NCBI RefSeq assembly: GCF_029814825.1
Contig: NZ_CP122379.1
Location: forward strand, 1,612,001 to 1,676,000
DNA from: Aequorivita marisscotiae
GTDB lineage: Bacteria > Bacteroidota > Bacteroidia > Flavobacteriales > Flavobacteriaceae
DNA: 64,000 nucleotides
Direction of reading: 5' to 3'
The notes under the pieces are model-generated. The model was not told the origin of the DNA and searched no databases. It saw only the letters and a list, made by a program, of their open reading frames with translations. Positions 53,081-61,104 of this stretch are shown here, in pieces. The translations under genes and the position numbers were made by a program. Position 1 is the stretch's first letter; every line of letters begins with the position of its first letter.

Positions 53081-55678
53081 TTAGAATGGATAGTTAATAC
53101 CGATATTGTAAACAGCCTTGGTAAAATTATAATCTGTAAACCAACGCTCGCCCACAGGTTTTGCAGGGTTATGGGTTTTAAAGCCTACATCAAATCGAAA
53201 CACAAAAAAACCAAAATCGTAACGTAGCCCAATGCCCGTGGCAACTGCAAGTTCTTTAATGTCTTCAATACCATTAAATACAGAAGCTTCATCTTGAATG
53301 TTGTCTAAAACATTCCAAATATTCCCGGTATCTACAAATAACGCTCCTTTAAAAGCGCCCAAAATAGTAAATCGGTACTCGGCATTTAGGGCAATTTTAA
53401 AATTTGCCTCATTAAACTCATCGGTACTTCCGCTACTTCCAGGGCCCAGATCGTAGGCGCGCCACCCACGGTTATCGTTGGCACCACCGGCAAAATAACT
53501 TCGGGTAAAGGGAATGTTGTTGCTGTTGCCATACGGAATGGCAATGCCGCCAAAAACGCGAAACGCCAATACATTGTTGCCGTTAAGTTCCCAGTGCTTA
53601 ATGTATTCTCCTTCGCCTTTTACATATTGCGAAAATACAACGCCTAAAGCGGTGTAATTGCCATCGTTGTTTTTAGTGGCTCCCGTAAGACTAGATATAC
53701 CGGAGAGTAAATTGCCAGCTACTTCTAACTTATAGCGCGTTCTCGAAAAGTTGTTATCCTGTATATTTTCACGCGTGTCGCGTGTACGGGTAATGTTGGT
53801 CGCAAAAATTAAATTGTCTTCGGTAAGCCGTTTTTTGCGTTCGTCAATATTGTTTACAATTGTTGTACCATCGCCGTCAATATAAACCGGGTTTATAACC
53901 CCGTTTTTTACATCTTCAATAAATCCATTGGCGCCCTCGGGTACTATTAGAAACAGGTTGTTGTTATCGTCATAATTATAAAAAGCCGGATTTATTGTTC
54001 CAGGGTTGTCGCTTTCCGTTTCCTGTGCTATAGTGTTTAGTTGGTCGAATGAGTTTTTATACACATTAAAATAATTGCCCGTATTGAGGTTTTTTACATA
54101 TTGTAGGTTTAATAAATCTAATTGGTAATTTAAAATTTTTGAAGGTTTCCACCGGTAATTAAATACGCCGTTCACCGTTTGCCGGTCTAGACCAATGTTG
54201 TTTTGCACGCTGGCACCAAGACTTATTCCCGTGGAAGGCGACATATATTTCGGGATTAATTTTTCAGTATTTATAGGAAATATAATGCTTGGAAAAGTGA
54301 GTTTTACATCGCCTCCAAATTCCGAAATATTAAAAAACTTACTTTCGCTGTCTGCAGCATCTTTGGAAGAACCCAAACTACCGCGACCCGAAATTTCAAG
54401 TATTTCGGCCCCGCGGAAAATATTTCGGAAAATAATGTTGCCGCTAAAACTTATTCCAAATTGTTGAATGGTAGAAGTATAAGCATCAAAATCTACTCCC
54501 AACGTAAACCGGTCTCGCGGACTCAGCATAATAGTTGCGTTTAAAAGGCTTGCCGTGCTATCTGTAGCTACTTCGGAATAATGTATGTTAGGATATTTAA
54601 AAATACGCAAATCGCTAATTTGGTTGTACGTTAGGGTACGGTCAATGTCTTTATAAATTTTTCCGGGGGTAATTGAAATTGCATCGGCAATAGCCTTTGG
54701 CCGAAAACGCATTTTGCCGTAACTAAACAATTTATAGCCCTTATAACTTGTACTATCTTGCAGGGTTTTGTTTCTGTTGTCGTACGAATAGTCGGTTATT
54801 ATTCTTACTTCATTTATGCTGTGTACCTTAAAGGGTTCGGTATAGGTGCTGTCGCCCTGTGTAACTTTTCGGTCGGGAATTATGTAGGTAATATTTGCCT
54901 TATGGTCTGTTTTTACGGTATCTGCCTCAAAACCCACATATTCTTGGTCAAAATGATAAAGCCCCGAATTTCTAAGTTGAATGGTAAGTCTATCGCGTTC
55001 GTTTACAAAATCATTGGCGGCATACTGCTTACCGGGCACAATAAACGATCTGCTTTTGGTAGCTTGAAAAAGCGAATCTACTACCGGCGAGCTTATTTTC
55101 TCAATAATGGAATCGCCCACAAAATAAGGTTTGTGCCTTTTTACCGAATAGGTAACTTTTGCGCGCTTCTTTTTCTTTTCATTGGGTTCAATAGTATAGG
55201 TTACTTCATCGTTAAAATAGCCATAGCTGGCGTACCAGCGTTTTAGTCGCACAAGGGATTTTTCAATTTTTTTCTCGTCGATTATGGCGGGCGCTTCTCC
55301 AGATTTTTGAAGCCATTGATTAAAGTTTACATAGCTGCTGTCAATTTTATCTACCTGTTTTTTTGAAAGTAAACGTATTAAACGTTCTTCTCGTTTTGGA
55401 TATTTGTGAAGCCATTTATTATAAGTTTCTTGTGGTTGCTGATCTGCCAGATTGTAAATGTGCAATTCAAACGGAATGCCCACCAACGGAATGGTAGTGT
55501 TTGGCTTTTGGGCCAACTGGCTGTAAACCCCCGCGTCGTTAATTTTTACACTATCTACAACAATGGTGTTCTCGGTGAGTAAATATTTTCCGTCGGGCAC
55601 CCTTTTTACAGCATTGCACGAAAAAAATAGACCGATAAATACTATAAATAGTGATATTTTTGTGAGGTGGCGCTTCAA
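53081..55678 (-). CDS. BamA/TamA-family outer-membrane lipoprotein (TamL-like)
   Basis: About 865 aa. The start is uncertain: TTG 55676-55678 (KRHLTKISLFIVF) gives a lipoprotein signal with lipobox GLFFSC, while the longer frame reaches 55732 and runs into the divergent gene. POTRA-like repeats fill roughly residues 40-400 (VKINDAGVYSQLAQKPN, RLKRWYASYGYFNDEVTYTI). The C-terminal Omp85 barrel has FTRSYFAGGANDNRGWRAYDLGPG and ends INYPF. A lipid-anchored TamA relative is typical of Bacteroidota; role in outer-membrane biogenesis. Confidence 0.85.
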   Translation of the reverse strand: MKRHLTKISLFIVFIGLFFSCNAVKRVPDGKYLLTENTIVVDSVKINDAGVYSQLAQKPNTTIPLVGIPFELHIYNLADQQPQETYNKWLHKYPKREERLIRLLSKKQVDKIDSSYVNFNQWLQKSGEAPAIIDEKKIEKSLVRLKRWYASYGYFNDEVTYTIEPNEKKKKRAKVTYSVKRHKPYFVGDSIIEKISSPVVDSLFQATKSRSFIVPGKQYAANDFVNERDRLTIQLRNSGLYHFDQEYVGFEADTVKTDHKANITYIIPDRKVTQGDSTYTEPFKVHSINEVRIITDYSYDNRNKTLQDSTSYKGYKLFSYGKMRFRPKAIADAISITPGKIYKDIDRTLTYNQISDLRIFKYPNIHYSEVATDSTASLLNATIMLSPRDRFTLGVDFDAYTSTIQQFGISFSGNIIFRNIFRGAEILEISGRGSLGSSKDAADSESKFFNISEFGGDVKLTFPSIIFPINTEKLIPKYMSPSTGISLGASVQNNIGLDRQTVNGVFNYRWKPSKILNYQLDLLNLQYVKNLNTGNYFNVYKNSFDQLNTIAQETESDNPGTINPAFYNYDDNNNLFLIVPEGANGFIEDVKNGVINPVYIDGDGTTIVNNIDERKKRLTEDNLIFATNITRTRDTRENIQDNNFSRTRYKLEVAGNLLSGISSLTGATKNNDGNYTALGVVFSQYVKGEGEYIKHWELNGNNVLAFRVFGGIAIPYGNSNNIPFTRSYFAGGANDNRGWRAYDLGPGSSGSTDEFNEANFKIALNAEYRFTILGAFKGALFVDTGNIWNVLDNIQDEASVFNGIEDIKELAVATGIGLRYDFGFFVFRFDVGFKTHNPAKPVGERWFTDYNFTKAVYNIGINYPF

Positions 55679-55684
55679 GTGTAC

Positions 55685-56443
55685 ATGTTTAATCAAATTC
55701 AAAAATACTATATTTTGGTCAGCAAAAGTCAAACAAAATTAATAACGAGCCTACAACAAAAAAAGTACCGTGCCCAAAATGGATTATTTGTTGCCGAAGG
55801 CCCAAAAGTAATTGCCGAGTTTTTAAATGAAGGATTAAAATTACAGGCACTTTTTTCTACCAATACAACCGAGATTACTGCCGAAAACCACTTTCTGGTT
55901 ACCGAGGCAGAACTTAAAAAAATAAGCTTTTTAAAATCTGCCAATACGGCTTTGGCGGTATTTAAAATTCCAAAAATACATCCTGTAAAGGATACCGGTT
56001 TAATCTTAGCGCTCGATGCTGTGCGCGATCCGGGAAATCTGGGAACAATAATCAGGTTGTGCGATTGGTTTGGCATACAACAAATACTGTGTTCTGAAGA
56101 TACGGTAGATTGCTACAATCCAAAAGTGGTGCAGGCAACCATGGGTTCCTTAGCGCGTGTGGCAATACATTATGTGTCGCTTTCAGAATATTTTGCAGAA
56201 ACTACCCTGCCTATTTATGGCGGCTTTATGGAAGGAAAAAATATCTATTCTGAAAAACTTCCGCAAAGTGCTATCATTGTTATGGGTAATGAAGCCAATG
56301 GAATTTCGGACCAAATACTTCAAAAAATTACACATAAAGTAAATATTCCGCGTTTTGGAAAAATTCAAAAAACCGAAAGCTTAAACGTAGCTACGGCAAC
56401 CGCAATTTTCTTAAGCGAGTTTAGAAGATCTATTGAAATGTGA
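55685..56443 (+). CDS. TrmH/SpoU-family RNA 2'-O-methyltransferase
   Basis: 252 aa from ATG 55685 (a TTG at 55715 would give MVSKSQTKLITSLQQKKYR, the usual family start). The N-terminal substrate-binding domain has RAQNGLFVAEGPKVIAEFL. The knotted SPOUT domain shows ALDAVRDPGNLGTIIRLCDWFG, IIVMGNEANGISD, and NIPRFGKIQKTESLNVATATAI. It would methylate a ribose in rRNA or tRNA; the target is not evident. Divergent from the TamA-like gene; its 3' end overlaps porT by 14 bases tail to tail. Confidence 0.9.
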   Translation: MFNQIQKYYILVSKSQTKLITSLQQKKYRAQNGLFVAEGPKVIAEFLNEGLKLQALFSTNTTEITAENHFLVTEAELKKISFLKSANTALAVFKIPKIHPVKDTGLILALDAVRDPGNLGTIIRLCDWFGIQQILCSEDTVDCYNPKVVQATMGSLARVAIHYVSLSEYFAETTLPIYGGFMEGKNIYSEKLPQSAIIVMGNEANGISDQILQKITHKVNIPRFGKIQKTESLNVATATAIFLSEFRRSIEM

Positions 56444-57140
56444 AGTTTACGAATATTCCGCGCGTAGCCAGTTTATCAATATTTCCGGTCCATGGACTGT
56501 TGGGGTCATCGTCGGGAATTAATTCGTTATTCAATGCAAAAACTCCACGGATAGACGGGGTAAACTTAAAGTAGTACAAATAAAAATCGATACCAAACCC
56601 AATCTCGTAATAATTAGTGCTATTGGTCATTCGGAATCTACCTTGTTCGTTATCTTCTGGATTTTTTTGGTTGCTGGAAAGGTTTAGCGAGGTTGAAACT
56701 CCCCCAACAATAAACGGTTTAATGTTGTTTAATCGCTTGGTAGATACCTTTAGCAGTAAAGGCACGTGAATGTACGTAGATTTAACTTCGCGCAGATAGT
56801 CAGACTCCGACGAAAATCCCGGAAATGTTAAATCGCGCTGTGTAAAATACAGTCCGGGTTCCAATCGTAGGTTGAGGTATTGATTTATGCGCATATCGCC
56901 AATTAAGCCTACATTAAAACCGGCCGAACGCTCCACGAGAATCTCTGTGTTGTCATCAGCGTATTGATCTCTGTAATCAAATTTAAAATCGTAGCTATTA
57001 AAACCTAAAAAGTACCCCCAGGAAAACTTCTTTTTATCGAAATTTTCGAGATTGGCAATGCGTTCTTTATTAAAAAACCATTGTGCATTCACGCTGTTTG
57101 CAATACATAAAAAGGAAAGTACAATAAAGAGCTTCTTCAT
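56430..57140 (-). CDS. porT: PorT, outer-membrane protein of type IX secretion/gliding
   Basis: 236 aa with signal peptide KKLFIVLSFLCIANSVNAQ and an 8-stranded outer-membrane barrel pattern (KKFSWGYFLGFNSYDFKFDY, YLNLRLEPGLYFTQRDLTF, KPFIVGGVSTSLNLS), ending in NFTFQ. The neighbouring ubiE is the usual context in Flavobacteriia. PorT is needed for type IX secretion, which also matches the sorting-domain protein at the right end of the window. Confidence 0.88.
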   Translation of the reverse strand: MKKLFIVLSFLCIANSVNAQWFFNKERIANLENFDKKKFSWGYFLGFNSYDFKFDYRDQYADDNTEILVERSAGFNVGLIGDMRINQYLNLRLEPGLYFTQRDLTFPGFSSESDYLREVKSTYIHVPLLLKVSTKRLNNIKPFIVGGVSTSLNLSSNQKNPEDNEQGRFRMTNSTNYYEIGFGIDFYLYYFKFTPSIRGVFALNNELIPDDDPNSPWTGNIDKLATRGIFVNFTFQ

Positions 57141-57143
57141 AAA

Positions 57144-57875
57144 TTATTTAGTAGCTTTATAGATAGTTGCCACACCAAAAGTCTGTGGTTTATTTTTCAC
57201 TTCATTAAACCCAATTTTGCGCAAAATATTGTTGAGGTTTTCACCGTGAGGAAATACAGAGGCGCTTTCACTTAAATATTTGTACGCCACTTTATCTTTT
57301 GAAAAAATCTTTCCCACCAACGGCAAGATGTTTTTTGAATAAAAGTAATACCCTTGTTTAAATGGAAATTTTGAAGGAACCGAAGTTTCCAAAATAACAA
57401 AGATGCCTCCTTTTTTAAGTACGCGAAGAATTTCAGAAAGTCCCTTTTCTAAATTTTCGAAATTTCTGATGCCAAAGGAAACGGTAATGGCGTCAAACGA
57501 ATTATCTGCAAATGGAAGCGCTTCGGAGTCTGCCTGTACAAATTCAATTTTGGTTGAAATTTCCTTATTCAAAACCTTTTTACGGGCCACGGACAGCATG
57601 CCTTCAGATATATCGAGCCCAATAATTTTTTCGGCATTGGTTTTTTCGGCAAACTGGATGGCCAAATCGCCTGTACCCGTTGCGATATCTAAAATAGTTT
57701 TTGGTTGGGTTTTGGCTACCATGGCAATTACTTTTTTTCGCCAAGTAATATCAGAACCTAATGAAATTACACGGTTTAAACCGTCGTAATTTTCCGAAAT
57801 AGTATCGAACATTTGCTCAACCTGTTTCTTTTTTCCTTCCGAAGAATCTTTATAAGGTGTTATTTTCTTTTCCAT
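57144..57875 (-). CDS. ubiE: Demethylmenaquinone methyltransferase
   Basis: 243 aa SAM enzyme that completes menaquinone synthesis. Motifs: MFDTISENYDGLNRVISLGSDITWRK, ILDIATGTGDLAIQFAE (SAM motif I), LDISEGMLSVARKK, and ITVSFGIRNFENLEKGLSEI. It ends 3 bp before the porT start and is probably cotranscribed. Confidence 0.95.
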   Translation of the reverse strand: MEKKITPYKDSSEGKKKQVEQMFDTISENYDGLNRVISLGSDITWRKKVIAMVAKTQPKTILDIATGTGDLAIQFAEKTNAEKIIGLDISEGMLSVARKKVLNKEISTKIEFVQADSEALPFADNSFDAITVSFGIRNFENLEKGLSEILRVLKKGGIFVILETSVPSKFPFKQGYYFYSKNILPLVGKIFSKDKVAYKYLSESASVFPHGENLNNILRKIGFNEVKNKPQTFGVATIYKATK

Positions 57876-58084
57876 AAAATTGCGCTTGCAAAACTACATA
57901 TTTTTTAAGAGCCTTCGCTTATTTTATTTTGAAGTTTCAAAACTAAGTGCCGGTCTTATTCTATAAACACTAATTGTTTATAGCGGCTTATTATTCCATA
58001 TCTTTGCCAACGTAATTTGTGGTAATAGTTTTATTCGGAGCATATTCCAAGTTAAGTTATTCCTAAAAAGTAAATTAATTCTCA

Positions 58085-59434
58085 ATGAAGATTATCATTG
58101 CCGGAGCTGGCGAAGTTGGCTTTCACCTTGCAAAATTGCTTTCTTTTGAATCGCAAAACATTACGCTTATTGATCCCAGCCGCGAGGCTTTGGCCCATGC
58201 AGATGCCAATTTAGATATACGTGTGGTACGCGGCGATGCTACCTCTATTTCGGTACTAGAAGATTCCCTTGTGGGCGAGAACGATTTATTAATCGCGGTA
58301 ACCTCCAGCGAAACTACAAATATTACGGTTTGCGTGTTGGCAAAGCAACTGGGTGTTAAACGCACCATTGCGCGAATTTCCAACACCGAATTTATAGAAA
58401 GAAAGGAAGAAGTGGGCTTTGCCAAATTTGGAATAGACGAACTTATATCGCCAGAAGCGTTGGCCACCGAAGAAATTGTATTGCTGCTAAACCAAAGTGC
58501 CTTTAACGAAAGTTACGAATTTGAAGATGGCGCATTAACGATGATTGGTTTAAACCTTTCGGGTACTTCGGCTTTTGTGGGAAAATCGGTAAAGGAGGTT
58601 GCAAAAATGTACCCAGATTTAAAATTTGTTCCCATTGCCATTCAGCGTTATGGCACGCAATATACAATGATTCCGCGGGGCGATACGCAATTTAAAAAAG
58701 GCGATCAGCTGTATTTCACCACGGTTAAAAAAGGCGATGAACAAATAATTAAGCTATCGGGAAAAAGCAAACAGGAAATAAAAAATGTAATGATTCTCGG
58801 CGGAAGTAAAATTGGTTATAAAACAGCCAAAGTACTGTGCAAAAACCGTTTTAACGTAAAGCTAATTGAGAGTAGTAAAGATAAAGCTTTTGAAATAGCG
58901 GACGATATTCCAAGTTGCTTGGTAATTAATGGCGATGGCCGAAATGTAGAATTGCTATTGGAAGAATCGTTAGAAGAAATGGATGCGTTTATAGCCGTTA
59001 CAGGGAATAGCGAAACCAATATCATGGCCTGTTTGGTTGCAAAATCTAAAGGTGTGAAAAAAACCATTGCCATGGTAGAAAATATGGATTATTTTCAACT
59101 GTCGCACTCTATTGGGATTGACACATTGATTAATAAGAAATTATTGGCTGCCAACAATATCTTTAGATATGTGCGAAAAGGAGAAGTGGTAGCAATGACC
59201 AAGCTTAACAATATGAACGCCGAACTTTTGGAATTTAGGGTTTCTGGAAATTCCAAGGTGAGCAACAAAAAAATAAAAGACTTAAATTTTCCTGTTTCAG
59301 CGATAATTGGTGGTGTAATTAGAAATGGAGAGGGCATTATAGCCTTAGGCGATTTTGAAATTAGAAACGGCGATAGAGTAGTAGTCTGTTGTTTGCCGCA
59401 GGCTATTGGGAAAGTGGAAAAACTTTTTATCTAA
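58085..59434 (+). CDS. trkA: Trk potassium uptake regulator TrkA
   Basis: 449 aa with two RCK halves, each an NAD-binding Rossmann fold (MKIIIAGAGEVGFHLAKLLS at residue 1 and NVMILGGSKIGYKTAKVLC near 233) followed by a TrkA_C domain (SAFVGKSVKEVAKMYPDL; VSNKKIKDLNFPVSAI). Cytoplasmic gating subunit of the TrkH channel. The stop overlaps the trkH start by one base. Confidence 0.95.
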   Translation: MKIIIAGAGEVGFHLAKLLSFESQNITLIDPSREALAHADANLDIRVVRGDATSISVLEDSLVGENDLLIAVTSSETTNITVCVLAKQLGVKRTIARISNTEFIERKEEVGFAKFGIDELISPEALATEEIVLLLNQSAFNESYEFEDGALTMIGLNLSGTSAFVGKSVKEVAKMYPDLKFVPIAIQRYGTQYTMIPRGDTQFKKGDQLYFTTVKKGDEQIIKLSGKSKQEIKNVMILGGSKIGYKTAKVLCKNRFNVKLIESSKDKAFEIADDIPSCLVINGDGRNVELLLEESLEEMDAFIAVTGNSETNIMACLVAKSKGVKKTIAMVENMDYFQLSHSIGIDTLINKKLLAANNIFRYVRKGEVVAMTKLNNMNAELLEFRVSGNSKVSNKKIKDLNFPVSAIIGGVIRNGEGIIALGDFEIRNGDRVVVCCLPQAIGKVEKLFI

Positions 59435-60939
59435 TGAATTCAATCTCCAAACTGAATTTTAGAATAATTTCGCACTTAATGGGCCTTTTGCTCATGGTAA
59501 ACGGTGGCTTTATGCTGTTGTCATCAATAGTAAGCTGGTATTATAAAGACGGCGTATTAACAGAAATGCTTTTGGCGGGAACGGTTGCCCTGGGAATAGG
59601 CGGAACAATAATGCTGCTAACCCGAAACCATCGTAAGGAAGTTCAAAAACGCGAAGGGTACATAATTGTATCTTTCGGGTGGATTTTTATGGCGCTTATA
59701 GGAACGCTACCCTATATTTTTACGGGAGCCATACCCAGTTTCACCAATGCCTTTTTTGAAACCATGAGTGGCTATACCACAACGGGCGCCTCTATTTTAA
59801 CCGATATTGAAATTATTCCTAAAGGTGTTCTATTCTGGCGTAGTATTACCCATTGGATTGGTGGAATGGGTATTATTGTGCTTGCCATTGCTATTTTACC
59901 ATTGTTAGGTATTGGTGGAATGCAGCTTTTCGCAGCAGAAGCGCCAGGACCCGCTGGAGATAAACTACATCCTCGAATTACAGATACGGCAAAAAGATTA
60001 TGGCTTATTTATGTGGGCTACACCTTAGCCGAAACAATTTTGTTAAAGCTTGCCGGAATGAGCTTCTTTGATGCAATAAATCACTCGTTGGCAACTTTGA
60101 GTACCGGAGGATTTTCAACTAAAAATGCAAGCGTTGCTTACTGGAATGGTAATCCCATGGTGCAGTATATTATCATTGTATTTATGTTTTTGGCGGGGAG
60201 TAATTTTGTTTTAAGCTACTTCGCCTTTAAAAGAAAATTTCAAAAAATATTTCACGATGAGGAGTTTAAAACATATTCTGCCTTAATTGTAGGATTAACG
60301 GTAATTGCAGCTTTATTGATTTATTTTGAAGCCGATATTTCGATTTCTACCATCGCTCACCCAATGGTTTGGGGACCTTTTGAAAGTGCTTTTCGGCACG
60401 GTTTATTTCAAGTGCTAACTGTAATTACCACCACTGGGTTTGTGAGTGCGGATTATACCCTGTGGACACCGTTTTTAACCATCTTCTTTTTTGGAATGAT
60501 GTTTTTAGGAGGTTGTGCGGGCTCTACGGCAGGAGGAATTAAAATTATGCGTCATCTTATTATGATAAAAAATGGCGTGCTTGAATTTAAACGAACCCTT
60601 CACCCGCACGCTATATTGCCGGTACGTTATAATAGCAAAGCAGTGCCACAGCCAATTGTTTTTAATATTCTGGGCTTTTTTATTCTATATATGCTTTCGT
60701 TTATAATGGGAACTTTGGTTTTTTCATGGATGGGATTAGATTTTAAAACTGCACTTGGCGGTGCCGCATCTACGCTTGGAAACGTTGGTCCAGCACTCGG
60801 CGATCTTGGCCCAGTAAATAACTATGCCAGCCTGCCAGACGTTGCAAAATGGTGGTCCAGCTTTTTAATGCTTATTGGTAGGTTAGAATTGTTTACCTTC
60901 TTAATCTTGCTTACCCCATTTTTCTGGAGAAATAGATAA
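59434..60939 (+). CDS. trkH: Trk potassium channel subunit TrkH
   Basis: 501 aa from ATG 59434-59436 directly on the trkA stop; the longer frame from 59389 lies inside trkA. About ten membrane helices and four selectivity loops: MSGYTTTGASIL, LATLSTGGFSTKN, LTVITTTGFVSAD, and ASTLGNVGPALGD. GGCAGSTAGGIKIMR is the intramembrane loop region. Carries K+ across the inner membrane together with TrkA. Confidence 0.95.
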   Translation: MNSISKLNFRIISHLMGLLLMVNGGFMLLSSIVSWYYKDGVLTEMLLAGTVALGIGGTIMLLTRNHRKEVQKREGYIIVSFGWIFMALIGTLPYIFTGAIPSFTNAFFETMSGYTTTGASILTDIEIIPKGVLFWRSITHWIGGMGIIVLAIAILPLLGIGGMQLFAAEAPGPAGDKLHPRITDTAKRLWLIYVGYTLAETILLKLAGMSFFDAINHSLATLSTGGFSTKNASVAYWNGNPMVQYIIIVFMFLAGSNFVLSYFAFKRKFQKIFHDEEFKTYSALIVGLTVIAALLIYFEADISISTIAHPMVWGPFESAFRHGLFQVLTVITTTGFVSADYTLWTPFLTIFFFGMMFLGGCAGSTAGGIKIMRHLIMIKNGVLEFKRTLHPHAILPVRYNSKAVPQPIVFNILGFFILYMLSFIMGTLVFSWMGLDFKTALGGAASTLGNVGPALGDLGPVNNYASLPDVAKWWSSFLMLIGRLELFTFLILLTPFFWRNR

Positions 60940-61052
60940 TTTATTGCACTCAAATAGGTTATTGAAGAAACAAAAACTGCATAAGTGCAAAATTAATAGC
61001 CTTAATAATTTTCAGTAACTCTTACATTTGAAGTTGATAGCATTAACGAAAA

Positions 61053-61082
61053 AACCCAAAGTACAACGGTACTTTGGGTTTT
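61053..61082. terminator. Bidirectional terminator
   Basis: Perfect 13-bp stem AAACCCAAAGTAC (61053-61065) with GTACTTTGGGTTT (61070-61082), with A/T runs on both sides. It lies between the converging trkH and sorting-domain genes and serves both. Confidence 0.9.
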
Positions 61083-61104
61083 ATCAATATGCAGAATTTG
61101 GAAA

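Noticed and set aside
54758..55246. 162-codon plus-strand frame inside the TamA-like gene
   Set aside because: Antisense shadow; hydrophobic by chance from the beta-strand pattern of the real gene.
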